43,682 nucleotides of DNA from Paenibacillus camerounensis. Lineage in GTDB: Bacteria > Bacillota > Bacilli > Paenibacillales > Paenibacillaceae. The notes beneath the pieces were generated by a model, which worked only from the letters and a program-made list of their open reading frames with translations, was not told the DNA's origin and made no database searches. Position 1 is the first letter of the stretch. Each line of letters begins with the position of its first letter. The position numbers were made by a program, and so were the translations under genes. The DNA lies in assembly GCF_000723885.1 (NCBI RefSeq), contig NZ_CCDG010000069.1, positions 1 to 43,682 of the forward strand, given 5' to 3'. Shown piece after piece: positions 35,028 to 43,328 of this stretch.

Positions 35028-35933
35028 ATGACGGATGCCTGCATACCTGAAATTCCCGGCGCAGAGAACTGGCGCAGAATTGAACAGGTGCTGAAAGGCT
35101 GGTCGGATGACAAGAAGTATTATATAGAAGACCATGAGGGAACGAAGCTGCTGCTCAGGGTTTCAGCGGTGAACACCTATGCGCGCAAGAAAGCCGAATT
35201 CGAGCTTATTCAAAAATTCAACACACTGGATTTTCCAATGTCGCAGGCGCTCCGTTTCGGTACCTGTACCGGCGGGGAGGTTTATATGCTGCTGACCTGG
35301 GTGGAGGGAGTGACACTCGAGGACTGTCTGGCTGATTTACCTGTGCAGGAGCAGTATGAGCTGGGAGTGGAGGCAGGGGGCATTCTCCGCACAATCCACA
35401 GTATCCGCAAGGATAAGGAGCTGTCCGGCTGGGAAGCGGCAATGCAGGCTAAGATATTGAGACGGATCAGGGAGTATGAGAATTGTCCTTACCGTCTGGA
35501 GAATGATGCTATGGCTATCCGTTATGTTCAGGAGAACATCGGGCTTATTCACAACGTAGAGAAGGTATACCACCACGGAGATTTCCATGCCGGTAATCTG
35601 CTGTATACCCTGGAAGGCGGGGTCGGTGTGATTGATTTCAACCGCTGGGATATTGGCGATTATGCTGAAGAGTTTTACAAGGTCCAGTTTTTTGACCGGA
35701 AGGTAAGCATTCCTTTCGCAAAAGGAAAACTGGATGGCTATTTTGTTGGCCCGCCGCCGGATACGTTCTGGCAGAGACAGGCATTGTATGTGGCGTACAG
35801 CTCTCTTTTCTCAATTAAATGGTCCATTCCCTTCGGGAAAGCAGATATTCAGGGGATGATGGAAATCGCCAGACAGGCTTTTCGGGATTACGATGATTTC
35901 CGCAGACTGGTCCCGCGCTGGTATACAGAGTAA
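35028..35933 (+). CDS. APH-fold phosphotransferase
   Basis: A 301-residue kinase of the aminoglycoside phosphotransferase/choline kinase fold. The catalytic loop is H183-G-D185-F-H-A-G-N190 and the metal-binding loop I202-D203-F, followed by NRWDIGD. The N-lobe has KLLLRVS, with Arg where the usual ATP-binding Lys would be, so Lys40 or a nearby Lys may serve. LLTWVEGVTLEDCL is the hinge. Close relatives in Paenibacillus and Bacillus are annotated only as phosphotransferases; nothing shows that it gives antibiotic resistance. ATG 35028 has AAAGGGG. The next gene starts 85 bases on, and a shared transcript is possible. Confidence 0.88.
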   Translation: MTDACIPEIPGAENWRRIEQVLKGWSDDKKYYIEDHEGTKLLLRVSAVNTYARKKAEFELIQKFNTLDFPMSQALRFGTCTGGEVYMLLTWVEGVTLEDCLADLPVQEQYELGVEAGGILRTIHSIRKDKELSGWEAAMQAKILRRIREYENCPYRLENDAMAIRYVQENIGLIHNVEKVYHHGDFHAGNLLYTLEGGVGVIDFNRWDIGDYAEEFYKVQFFDRKVSIPFAKGKLDGYFVGPPPDTFWQRQALYVAYSSLFSIKWSIPFGKADIQGMMEIARQAFRDYDDFRRLVPRWYTE

Positions 35934-36018
35934 TTTCGGCGCTAAAGATTGAAATTAACCAGCGCAAACGGTAGAATTGCACTACCAACAGATTTAACCA
36001 AGAAAGGGATTGTATCTT

Positions 36019-36456
36019 TTGACTAATGAAGAACTGAATCAAGAGCTGCCGGAGAACTATTCGGAGCTGAAGAAGGCGGCCGGCCGTACTGCAGACTGGA
36101 GAGCACGCCTTGCGGCTGTCGAGGAACTGGGCAACTGGAACCACAAGCAAGTTATTGACATCCTGAATCGTCTGGTGACCAGCGATCCTGTATATACTGT
36201 TCAAGAAGCTGCATACCGGAAGCTGAGTGCGTTCGGCGAGGAGGTCACTGCACCTTCCAAGGACAAGCCTGAGCTGTTCAAAGGGATCGGCAAAATTATG
36301 CTGCGCATCAAGAAGAGTCTTCCGCGTGAGCATTCCTACGGGGATTTTAAAGAGAAGCTGCAGAAGATGCGGATTGATATCTACGATGCTTACGAAGGCG
36401 AAAAGGGCGAAGAATTTGATAAGTGGCTGGAGCAGCAGTGGCTTGCAGCAAAATAG
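36019..36456 (+). CDS. HEAT-repeat protein
   Basis: A 145-residue soluble, charged protein. Residues about 20-75 look like one or two HEAT/PBS-lyase type repeats (ADWRARLAAVEELGNWNHKQVIDIL, shown here by WRARLAAVEELG, then VYTVQEAAYRKLSAFG). The C-terminal half is helical and Lys/Glu-rich. Such proteins are binding adaptors without catalytic residues. The start is TTG 36019, nine bases after AAAGGG; TTG 36010 is too close. It is followed 21 bases later by the SUKH-like gene, so the two are probably co-transcribed. Confidence 0.8.
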   Translation: MTNEELNQELPENYSELKKAAGRTADWRARLAAVEELGNWNHKQVIDILNRLVTSDPVYTVQEAAYRKLSAFGEEVTAPSKDKPELFKGIGKIMLRIKKSLPREHSYGDFKEKLQKMRIDIYDAYEGEKGEEFDKWLEQQWLAAK

Positions 36457-36477
36457 TAAAGGGTGACATAATCCGAT

Positions 36478-37071
36478 ATGCATAACGATTCATATCAATC
36501 CCCGCTGGCTGCACAGTTTCAGGAGTACCTGGGGCTCTCTGCAGGATTCCGGCCTGATTACATTGCCAGCCTTGGCAAAAGCTCTGAAGGAAGCAAGACG
36601 CTTACGAACCTTGTGCCGGATGCTCCCGGGCTGCTCCAGGTGATTTACGGTCAGGTGGCCGGGACAAGCAGTGACGAAGAAGAGCCGAGCCTGATCGAGT
36701 TCATTCCCGGCTACCGCCTTATTCATATTGCCGAGTATGCGCAGGAGATGCAGGTGCTGGCTGAAATTCTGGAGGAGAAGGGACATAGCGCAGGGGGCCG
36801 GGTTTTTCCTATCCTGACTAACTACGGCAGTGATTTTATCTGTCTGTGGCAGCAGGAAGACGGTTCGGAAGTGATCTGTGACCTGCTGAACGACTTTGGC
36901 GATCTGGTTGTGATGTACAGCGCACCGGAGAAGTTTTTGGAGACACTGTGTGAATTTTATAAGCAGGAAGCTTATTTTCTGGATGAAGACGGGTTCCTCG
37001 ACTGTGATTTGATCAAAGAAGGCGAGATCGGAACGGAACTGAATCCGGGAGCGCAGTACTGGTCAGAATAA
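36478..37071 (+). CDS. SMI1/KNR4 (SUKH)-like protein
   Basis: A 197-residue acidic protein. LLQVIYGQVAGTSSDEEEPSL with FIPGYRLIHIAEYAQEM, then VFPILTNYGSDFICLWQQED and YSAPEKFLETLCEFYKQEAYFLDEDGF match, in order, the elements of SUKH domains: a PxxY-like strand pair, the FPIL-GG/D--cl strand and the closing helix (these segments are quoted in parts). SUKH proteins in bacteria are often immunity proteins against secreted toxins or general regulators. No toxin gene is seen here. ATG 36478 has AAAGGGTGA about ten bases upstream. A shared terminator follows. Confidence 0.78.
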   Translation: MHNDSYQSPLAAQFQEYLGLSAGFRPDYIASLGKSSEGSKTLTNLVPDAPGLLQVIYGQVAGTSSDEEEPSLIEFIPGYRLIHIAEYAQEMQVLAEILEEKGHSAGGRVFPILTNYGSDFICLWQQEDGSEVICDLLNDFGDLVVMYSAPEKFLETLCEFYKQEAYFLDEDGFLDCDLIKEGEIGTELNPGAQYWSE

Positions 37072-37076
37072 AGAAC

Positions 37077-37119
37077 AAAGCCCCTATACCCGCTGGTAAG
37101 CGGAGCATGGGGGCTTTTT
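37077..37119. terminator. Bidirectional terminator between convergent genes
   Basis: AAAGCCCC pairs with GGGGGCTTTTT, with an inner stem CCGCTGGTAAGCGG. T runs on both strands suit the SUKH-like gene on the left and the acyl-CoA synthetase on the right. Confidence 0.88.
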
Positions 37120-37134
37120 GCTGCCTGCGGGCAA

Positions 37135-38727
37135 TTATTGCTGTGCCTCACGTTTTTCCTGCTCACGCAGTTCGACGCGGCGGATCTTGCCCGAGGTTGT
37201 TTTCGGCAGATCGCTAATGAATTCAATTTTACGCGGATATTTGTAAGGAGCTGTCATTTCTTTGACATGGCTCTGCAGCTCCTTGATCAGCTCAGGTGAA
37301 CCTGCATTGCCGTCCTTCAGGACAATGAAGGCTTTGACAACAGAACCGCGGATCTCATCGGGACTGGCAACAACGGCACATTCCTTAACCAGCGTATGCT
37401 TCATCAGCGCATCCTCGACCTCAAACGGGCCGATGGTGTAGCCGGAGCTGATGATAATGTCGTCTCCCCGGCCCTCAAACCAGAAATAGCCATCCTCATC
37501 CTTACGCGCCCGGTCGCCGGTTACGAAATATTCCCCTTGAGTAGCATTGGCCTTGCGGTCCGGGTCTTTATAGTAAGTTTTGAACAGGGCAGGCATGCTG
37601 AGATGCACCGCAATATCGCCCACGACATTTGGAGGCACCGGATTTCCATTCTCGTCGATAACCTCGGCGATGCCGGGAGCAATGGATTTGCCCATTGACC
37701 CGATACGGACCGGCTCATCCTTCAGGGCGGCGATGATCAGCGTGCTTTCCGTCTGCCCGTAGCCGTCGCGGATTGTAATATCAAAATGCTGCTGGAAGGT
37801 ATTGATGACCTCCTGGTTCAGCGGCTCACCTGCGGATACGGCGCAGCGAAGCTTGGACAGGTCATACCGTGACAGTCCTTCGGTCTTCGCCATAAGCCGG
37901 TATTCCGTAGGTGTACAGCACAAGACCTGGATGCCCTCATCCTGCAGCAGCTGCAGATAACGGTCGGGATGGAAGGCGCCATTGTACACAAAGCCGGTAG
38001 CCCCATTGCCGAGCACCGTCAGGAACGGGCTCCAGATCCATTTTTGCCAGCCCGGGGCTGCCGTAGCCCAGACGGTGTCTGATTCCCTGATTTCCAGCCA
38101 CTGCGGGGAGGTGATCCGCAGGTGGGCATAGCCCCAGCCGTGGGAATGCACAACTGCCTTCGGATTACCGGTAGTGCCGGAGGTATAAGCCAGAATGGCA
38201 ATGTCATCGCGGCTGGTGACAGGCGCATCAAAGAAATCCGGTTGTCCGTCCATCAGGCTCTCCAGGTCGCTCCAGCCTTCTTCAAGCTCATCTGTGTTAC
38301 CGGATACTGACAGCCGGTAGTCGAGGGCAGGGAGATCATCACTGATCTTATTAACTTCTCCGGTTACCTCGGACCAGACGAGGACTGCTCTGGCTTCCGA
38401 GTGACGCAGGCGGTAGGACAAATCCTTGGCCCGCAGCATCTCCGAGGAAGGTATAACGGCCAGTCCCAGCTTGAGGCAGGCCAGATAGATAACATAGGCA
38501 ATGATGCGGCGCGGAACCATGACCAGAACGCGGTCGCCTTTATGAAGACCCAGTCCGGCCAGTCCGCCAGCCAGCCTGTTGGCTTGGCCGAGCAGATCAC
38601 CGTAGGTAATTTCCTCGGAGCTTCCATTTTCGTGTAGCCATTTAAGCGCGATCTTGTCCGGAGGATGCTGCTCCATTTCCGAAGTCAGATTGTAAATTTC
38701 GGGTGCAATGAAACGCTGATTGTCCAA
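37135..38727 (-). CDS. Acyl-CoA synthetase (AMP-forming, ACSM/MbcS-like)
   Basis: A 530-residue adenylate-forming enzyme. The ATP loop YTSGTTGNPK is at 181-190; further motifs are DGYGQTEST, TGDRARKDEDGYFWFEGRGDD (in parts: TGDRARKDEDG and FEGRGDDII) and the catalytic lysine K514 in PKTTSGKIRR. The sequence WATAAPGWQKWIWSPFL is typical of the medium/branched-chain acyl-CoA synthetase group near acetyl-CoA synthetases (for example YtcI/MbcS of B. subtilis). It makes an acyl-CoA from a short, medium or branched-chain acid, ATP and CoA, in the cytoplasm. TTG 38727 lies seven bases after AGGAGA. It is monocistronic. Confidence 0.92.
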   Translation of the reverse strand: MDNQRFIAPEIYNLTSEMEQHPPDKIALKWLHENGSSEEITYGDLLGQANRLAGGLAGLGLHKGDRVLVMVPRRIIAYVIYLACLKLGLAVIPSSEMLRAKDLSYRLRHSEARAVLVWSEVTGEVNKISDDLPALDYRLSVSGNTDELEEGWSDLESLMDGQPDFFDAPVTSRDDIAILAYTSGTTGNPKAVVHSHGWGYAHLRITSPQWLEIRESDTVWATAAPGWQKWIWSPFLTVLGNGATGFVYNGAFHPDRYLQLLQDEGIQVLCCTPTEYRLMAKTEGLSRYDLSKLRCAVSAGEPLNQEVINTFQQHFDITIRDGYGQTESTLIIAALKDEPVRIGSMGKSIAPGIAEVIDENGNPVPPNVVGDIAVHLSMPALFKTYYKDPDRKANATQGEYFVTGDRARKDEDGYFWFEGRGDDIIISSGYTIGPFEVEDALMKHTLVKECAVVASPDEIRGSVVKAFIVLKDGNAGSPELIKELQSHVKEMTAPYKYPRKIEFISDLPKTTSGKIRRVELREQEKREAQQ

Positions 38728-38881
38728 TTGAACATCTCCTAAATTAACGTGATAGTTGCAGCTGTCCTCTAGTATACCATGTTTTATTAGGACCAGGTGC
38801 TAATCAGTTTCATTATCTTTAGTGAAATTTTGGTTACTATAGTTATAGAGAAAATAATAAACAGGGTGAATCGTTACAGAC

Positions 38882-39403
38882 TTGCCGGAAAGCGAGATAG
38901 ATATGAAGCCTGCACAATTCGATGAAATCTTTTCTATTATGGAGGATTCTTTTCCCGAAAGTGAATTCAGAACCTATGGCAGCCAGAAGGCGCTGCTGGA
39001 CAATCCTCATTACCGGATCAGTACCAGACAGGATGCGGGGGGCCGGATCATCGCTTTTTTGGCGGCATGGGAGTTCCCCGAGCTGCGTTTTGTTGAGCAC
39101 ATTGCCGTTAGCCCTAATATTCGCGGCGGCGGCACGGGCAAGCTCTTGATGAACAGTTATCTTGCCCGCTCGGAGACGCCCGTGCTGCTGGAGGTGGAGC
39201 CGCCGGACGGTGAGCTGGAGCGGCGCCGGATCGGATTTTATGAGCGGCTTGGTTTTCACCTGAATCCATTCGATTATGTCCAGCCTCCGCTGCGCCCCGG
39301 CCAGCAGGATCTGCCGCTGCGCATTATGACCTATCCGCGTCCGCTTCAAGCGGCGGAATTTCAGCAATACAGGGAGATTCTCTATTCCAAGGTATATAAA
39401 TAG
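38882..39403 (+). CDS. GNAT N-acetyltransferase
   Basis: About 173 residues. The core reads FVEHIAVSPNIRGGGTGKLLMNSYL, a clear acetyl-CoA loop, and RRRIGFYERLGFHLNPFDYVQPPLRPGQQ (split: RRRIGFYERLGF and YVQPPLRPGQQ) as the closing part. Similar proteins in Paenibacillus start near MKPAQFDEIFSIMEDSFP. Two starts are possible: TTG 38882 with AGGGTGA twelve bases upstream, or ATG 38903 with a poor site but matching the family start. I give the longer form. It is divergent from the acyl-CoA synthetase gene. Substrate unknown. Confidence 0.85.
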   Translation: MPESEIDMKPAQFDEIFSIMEDSFPESEFRTYGSQKALLDNPHYRISTRQDAGGRIIAFLAAWEFPELRFVEHIAVSPNIRGGGTGKLLMNSYLARSETPVLLEVEPPDGELERRRIGFYERLGFHLNPFDYVQPPLRPGQQDLPLRIMTYPRPLQAAEFQQYREILYSKVYK

Positions 39404-39532
39404 ACTGGCTTCAGCAGCTTTGAAATCCTTCTTTACAATCCGGATACAAGTTCGAAACAAGTTCATGATTAAATGAGTTCATAGCAAAGAACAACACAAA
39501 CACTAAACTAACCACTAAGGAGACGATATTCA

Positions 39533-40249
39533 ATGAAAAGCAAAAAAATGATTATAGCAACTATGGTGTTCGGAATGGCTGTTACAGGCTCGGCCGGTGT
39601 CTACGCAGGAACGAATCTGCAGAAGATTAGCGCTTATCTGAATCACAGCATCGGGTTCAAAGTTAACGGAGCTGCTTATACCCCTGTTGACGGCAACGGT
39701 AAGACACTGGCTCCAATCACTTATAACAACACAACCTATCTGCCGGTGCGCGCATTGGCCGACGCCTTGAAGGTTCCCGTAACCTTTGACGCCTCCGCCA
39801 ACCAGGTCGTGCTGGGTACTTCCGCCGGAACAGGGACGCCTGATAGCGGAGCAACCGTTACACTGGCGGCTGTGAACTACAGCACAGCACAGAAAGAGCA
39901 GATTACCAAAGCTTTCGCGAACTACCAGGGCTTCGAAACAGCCTATGCCCCGGCCCAGATGATCAGCGGAGACAGCTTTGTAAGTGTCGGCGGCGGTGAG
40001 GACGGCGTATCCTTCCTGTTCAAGCACATGCGTGTTAACATTTCGCCGCGTGACTACTCCTACGATTACGATGGAACGACAGTGAAGCTGTCCAATGGAA
40101 CAAGCGCCAAGTGGTATACACCATCCGATATTCCGATGCTGACCTTCAAGCTGGATGACCGTTATGTAACCATCAGCTCCCCGGATCAGTCGCTCAGCAA
40201 AGCGAAGCTGGAGAAGGTAGCCGTGAACGTTGCCAAACAGGCCAAATAA
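39533..40249 (+). CDS. Secreted stalk-domain protein (copper amine oxidase N-like)
   Basis: A 238-residue secreted protein: signal peptide (1 to about 25, cut near GVYAG), then a stalk/copper-amine-oxidase N-like domain (about 30-100) with FKVNGAAYTPVDGNGKTLAP and NNTTYLPVRALADALKVPVTFD, a short Gly/Thr linker, and a C-terminal domain of about 125 residues I do not recognise. The stalk domain is a common wall-associated module in Paenibacillus and does not imply oxidase activity. ATG 39533 has AAGGAGA. It is monocistronic with a strong terminator. Confidence 0.88.
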   Translation: MKSKKMIIATMVFGMAVTGSAGVYAGTNLQKISAYLNHSIGFKVNGAAYTPVDGNGKTLAPITYNNTTYLPVRALADALKVPVTFDASANQVVLGTSAGTGTPDSGATVTLAAVNYSTAQKEQITKAFANYQGFETAYAPAQMISGDSFVSVGGGEDGVSFLFKHMRVNISPRDYSYDYDGTTVKLSNGTSAKWYTPSDIPMLTFKLDDRYVTISSPDQSLSKAKLEKVAVNVAKQAK

Positions 40250-40283
40250 ATTCATTCACTAACCCTTATCCATATAAAAAGAG

Positions 40284-40330
40284 AAAGCAGCAGCCGGCTC
40301 TGTACATACAGAAACGGCTGCTGCTTTTTT
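40284..40330 (+). terminator. Terminator after the stalk-domain gene
   Basis: AAAGCAGCAGCCG pairs perfectly with CGGCTGCTGCTTT around 18 bases and is followed by a T run. Confidence 0.93.
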
Positions 40331-40363
40331 GCAGAATATAACGGCCAGCCTGTACACCAGCCT

Positions 40364-40489
40364 CTACTTATTGGTGCTGTGTGTTTTATTGGCTAATCGG
40401 GCCTGCGGAGAGCCTTGACCCCTGCGTTTATTCTTCTCCGCCTTGCGCTGATTCTCCTGAAACTTGGTTACAAATTCATGTGTATTCAT
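40364..40489 (-). CDS. DUF4023-like small protein (41 residues)
   Basis: This short gene encodes MNTHEFVTKFQENQRKAEKN as its first 20 residues, followed by a basic KRRGQGSPQARLANKTHSTNK end. ATG 40489 is preceded by AGGAGG nine bases upstream, an excellent site. The THEFV-KF-ENQ-KAEKNK pattern and the NKTHSTNK end are those I recall for DUF4023, a family of tiny Bacillales proteins of unknown function. The composition (Lys, Asn, Gln, no hydrophobic core) suggests an extended, possibly nucleic-acid-binding peptide. It lies between a convergent terminator and the WYL genes and may have its own promoter. Confidence 0.87.
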   Translation of the reverse strand: MNTHEFVTKFQENQRKAEKNKRRGQGSPQARLANKTHSTNK

Positions 40490-40546
40490 ACTTGTCAGCC
40501 TCCTAAGCGAAATTAAGCATAGCCTGGTCAGAACTGACTTTACTAT

Positions 40547-40564
40547 GCCCTTTCCCCAAAGGGC
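40547..40564 (-). terminator. Perfect hairpin downstream of the WYL genes
   Basis: GCCCTTT and AAAGGGC flank CCCC, 20 bases past the stop of the second WYL gene. No T run follows on the minus strand, so termination is uncertain. Confidence 0.4.
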
Positions 40565-40583
40565 TGATGCATGGAGCGGAAGC

Positions 40584-41399
40584 TTATTCCGCCGGCGGCT
40601 CCAATGCCCCGTACTGGGCCAGTGCTTTCATAGCTGAGTCACGCATCCGCTTTTTGAGTACAGCCCCCTCAGTCACACGCACTCTTTTGCCCAGAAAACG
40701 GAGCTTTGACAGCACATACTCACCTTCGTTTCCAAGGTAGGTCAAGGCGACGGAATAGATACCGGACAGCTCGTCATAATGAACCTCCTTCTCAAAGCAG
40801 GAAAAAGCGTACAGGATGCGCGACAGCTCCCGGTTATATTCCGGCTGCACCTCAATCACGGCACGCTGCTTCCGGCTCTCCAGAAGATCGCCGATTTCAG
40901 CTAAGGCTGAAGCACAGGCCTCTTCCTGAACGGGTACTTCGGAGACAGAGGCGATTTTGGACAGGCGGACGCTGAGCAAATCATGCCGCTTCCAGCTGTA
41001 CCAGAGCAGATACCATTCCCGTTTGACCATAGAATACTCCAGGCGGTAAGGCAGGCCGGATTGCTTGGGGCTGATCATGCCGTCCTTCAGGAGAAAAGTC
41101 AGCCGTACCCCGTGCTTGTGCTGTATGCAATGCCGTAATGTCTTCAGAAGCGGATGAAACACCTGCCGTTCCCTGCTTGCGGCTTTGTGAATCAGGTGAT
41201 CGTGCAGGGGGAGCGCTTCGTCCTGATACAGGAGAGTGCGAAGCTTGTCAAGGGTGGGGCCTGAGAAGGCGTCGGCGGATGAAGGGTGGTCCAGCATCAG
41301 CTTCAGCCATGCGCGCTCGTGGGCAGTAGAGAGGAAGGCGCCGGATTCACCCAGCCTGGATAGGACCCTGTAATTAAAAATCTTTTCAAACGGATTCAT
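40584..41399 (-). CDS. WYL-domain protein without DNA-binding domain
   Basis: A 271-residue protein whose centre (about 85-165) is a WYL domain: W129-Y-L131 in VKREWYLLWYSWKR with LSVRLSKIASV. The C-terminal 90 residues resemble the WYL C-terminal extension (RAVIEVQPEYN and GEYVLSKLRFLGKRVRV). The N-terminal 80 residues are helical but show no clear winged helix. It overlaps the upstream WYL regulator gene by 14 bases. Tandem WYL genes of this kind (as in PafB/PafC) often make a heteromer; this subunit may supply ligand sensing only. WYL domains bind nucleic acids or nucleotides in known cases. Ligand and targets here are unknown. Confidence 0.85.
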   Translation of the reverse strand: MNPFEKIFNYRVLSRLGESGAFLSTAHERAWLKLMLDHPSSADAFSGPTLDKLRTLLYQDEALPLHDHLIHKAASRERQVFHPLLKTLRHCIQHKHGVRLTFLLKDGMISPKQSGLPYRLEYSMVKREWYLLWYSWKRHDLLSVRLSKIASVSEVPVQEEACASALAEIGDLLESRKQRAVIEVQPEYNRELSRILYAFSCFEKEVHYDELSGIYSVALTYLGNEGEYVLSKLRFLGKRVRVTEGAVLKKRMRDSAMKALAQYGALEPPAE

Positions 41400-42702
41400 A
41401 GTAAGCCAGCAGCTCCTTCCATTCCTGGATCATCTCCTGCCGCAGCTGCAGGGGCTCGAGAATTTCACAGCTTGAACCAAAGCTCCGCAGCCATGGCTTG
41501 ATCTCGGTATATCCGTTAACGTTAATCTCATAGATAAAAGAGTGCTCGTCCTCCCCGGTGATTACGCCCCATTGCCCCTGCAGGAGTACCCGTTCCTTGA
41601 CAAAGTTCTTCCCGCCGCCCGCAACCGGGTTAAGAAATCTGGCGCGGATGGTCACCGGTTTGCCCGTGTCAATCATCCAGCTCAGAGCCAGCATACCGTC
41701 CAGCCGCTTTTTCTCAGCCTGAAACAGATCTTCAGCTACGGCTTCGGCCTCTGCAATCTGGGTAATGCCCTCCAGCCTGTATTTACGGACTCCCTTGCGT
41801 TTATCGCATGCCAGCAGATACCATCTTCCATATTGATGATCATAGACGATCTTGAGCGGCAGCATCTTCTCCAGCCGGCCCTCTGTTTCCCGCTCAAACA
41901 ATGGATTGGTCGGCCTGGCTGAGTAATTCTTGCCTTCCTTTGGAGAAAAGTATAGAAACTGTACCTTGCGCCGCTCCCTGATTGCCGATAATAGAGGGTA
42001 GAGGTGGGCTTCATCAAGAATTCGCGAATAATAATGATATTTATATAAAAAAGGATCAGCTGCCGCATCCGCCAGGCTCCGGCGGTTGAGCTGCTTTTTG
42101 AGGCTGTCCCGCAACAGATAGCCTTGAACGGAAGGGACCTGCGTATTCGCCATTACATCTACGAAATCGAACAGCTCACATAGCTCGTCGCCGGACAGCT
42201 GGCGGATGAGGTCATCATACAGCCGGTAGCGGTATGGCCGGGGTCCGGGCTGCTTCGCAATGACTCCGACTTCCTCAAGATACCTCAGGTCCCCGCGCAG
42301 TGTTTTCTCATCAGGCCAAATCTCCTCCTGCTCTTCACCGCTGCAGCATACCTCGAGCAGCTCTTTGATTGTCAGCGGCCGTTCGTTTAAGCCGGCAAGG
42401 ATGCGGGAGAGACGCAGCGATTCCGATTCCTTCAGCGACTTGGCCCGGAAGAGAAACAGCAGAGCCGGTTCGGCGGAATCATAGTAATTGAATCTGAAGG
42501 TATCAATAAAAGCCTTGTCCTGATCTTCAGGCGGCTCAACCTGTATGGTCTGGACGACTTCCTTTAGTTTTTTTACGGTTTTGTCAAAGGTATGTACCGA
42601 GATGCCGAGACGCTCGGCGAATTGCTGGCGGCTGTAAGCCCCGCTTGTCAATACAAGCATGCGCAGGAACTGGATTTCCTTATCAAAGCTTTCTCTGGCC
42701 AT
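41386..42702 (-). CDS. HTH-WYL transcriptional regulator
   Basis: About 438 residues. Two helix-turn-helix units are visible: residues 24-50 (SRQQFAERLGISVHTFDKTV) and a second near 108-148 (TIKELLEVC through TLRGDLRYLEEVGVI). The WYL domain is about 235-325, with W294-Y-L296 in YGRWYLLACDKRKG and YRLEGITQI. A C-terminal extension follows. Two DNA-binding parts in one chain recall PafBC-type proteins, and this protein is followed by a WYL partner in an overlapping gene. ATG 42702 is next to GGAGGAGA; an in-frame ATG at 42792 has no such site. Such regulators act in DNA damage response and in defence loci, but no defence genes are in this window. Confidence 0.88.
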   Translation of the reverse strand: MARESFDKEIQFLRMLVLTSGAYSRQQFAERLGISVHTFDKTVKKLKEVVQTIQVEPPEDQDKAFIDTFRFNYYDSAEPALLFLFRAKSLKESESLRLSRILAGLNERPLTIKELLEVCCSGEEQEEIWPDEKTLRGDLRYLEEVGVIAKQPGPRPYRYRLYDDLIRQLSGDELCELFDFVDVMANTQVPSVQGYLLRDSLKKQLNRRSLADAAADPFLYKYHYYSRILDEAHLYPLLSAIRERRKVQFLYFSPKEGKNYSARPTNPLFERETEGRLEKMLPLKIVYDHQYGRWYLLACDKRKGVRKYRLEGITQIAEAEAVAEDLFQAEKKRLDGMLALSWMIDTGKPVTIRARFLNPVAGGGKNFVKERVLLQGQWGVITGEDEHSFIYEINVNGYTEIKPWLRSFGSSCEILEPLQLRQEMIQEWKELLAYYESV

Positions 42703-42823
42703 GGCTCTCCTCCGAATCTGGGAATGTACTTCTAATTGTAACAGGGGCGGATGACGGTTGAAATGCTGATCTTGGCAGTTTATGGGGAACATGAAGCTGG
42801 CGAGCAGGTAAGGGAGGCGGTCA

Positions 42824-42863
42824 AAACAGCCCCCCGGCGCTTCCCTGCCGGAGGGCTGTTTAC
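42824..42863 (-). terminator. Terminator of the Trp-rich orphan gene
   Basis: On the minus strand AAACAGCCCTCCGGC pairs with GCCGGGGGGCTGTTT around AGGGAAGC, ending in TTTT. It follows the orphan stop codon directly. Confidence 0.85.
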
Positions 42864-43151
42864 TTACTTTCTTCTATAATACCTGTGCCAGTCTTGAATG
42901 GCCCCGGCAAGCGTGGGACAACGGTGTCTTCTCCAGTCTGCGGTTTCCCATTCCTTTATAGCCTGCTGCTTGGTCTGATACGAACTGTAATCACAGATAT
43001 TCCAGGAGCAATACAGCTTTCTGTACCATTTGCCGTCTGAGACTCCAGAATGATAACGGCGTACAGCCTTGGCTGCCTGGCGCTTTGCCCAGATCGTTCC
43101 GGGGGTTGTAGCATCATTACATACCGGCTGCTTTTTCACGCTTCTGCTCAT
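42864..43151 (-). CDS. Trp- and Arg-rich protein of unknown function (95 residues)
   Basis: I do not recognise this family. It is small, strongly basic and rich in aromatic residues (six Trp, eight Tyr), with four Cys spread over the chain (C11, and others in YCSWNICDY and HRCPTL). It has no signal peptide or membrane helix. ATG 43151 follows AAGGAGG, and a strong terminator follows the stop, so it is a real, monocistronic gene. Regular W/Y spacing (WYRKLYCSW, EWETADWRRH, DWHRYYRRK) suggests a compact fold or nucleic-acid binding; this is a guess. It is the last protein gene before the rRNA operon, on the opposite strand. Confidence 0.75.
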   Translation of the reverse strand: MSRSVKKQPVCNDATTPGTIWAKRQAAKAVRRYHSGVSDGKWYRKLYCSWNICDYSSYQTKQQAIKEWETADWRRHRCPTLAGAIQDWHRYYRRK

Positions 43152-43175
43152 ATACTCTAACCTCCTTATGGGAAG

Positions 43176-43235
43176 CTAGAGATCATGCAGCGTTTTAATG
43201 GTGATCACCCCATCTTCATTGGTGTAATTATCCAT
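43176..43235 (-). CDS. Possible 19-residue upstream ORF
   Basis: ATG 43235 begins a short frame MDNYTNEDGVITIKTLHDL that ends in TAG just before the AAGGAGG of the 95-residue gene. An in-frame TAA lies directly upstream. There is no good ribosome binding site, so it may be chance; if translated it could act as a leader. Confidence 0.2.
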   Translation of the reverse strand: MDNYTNEDGVITIKTLHDL

Positions 43236-43328
43236 ACGTTAATTGATGCAGTTATTGACGCTGCAGGGGACAAAAGGTTGCTGGCTATAAGCTAATGATC
43301 TGGCCTTAAAATAAAATCAAAAAAATAC

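Noticed and set aside
35028..35933. Aminoglycoside resistance gene
   Set aside because: The APH fold is clear, but this fold covers many unrelated kinases and nothing in sequence or context shows resistance.
40584..42702. Phage-defence island signalled by WYL regulators
   Set aside because: The surrounding genes are housekeeping, secreted or orphan genes; no BREX, CBASS, CRISPR or retron component is visible.
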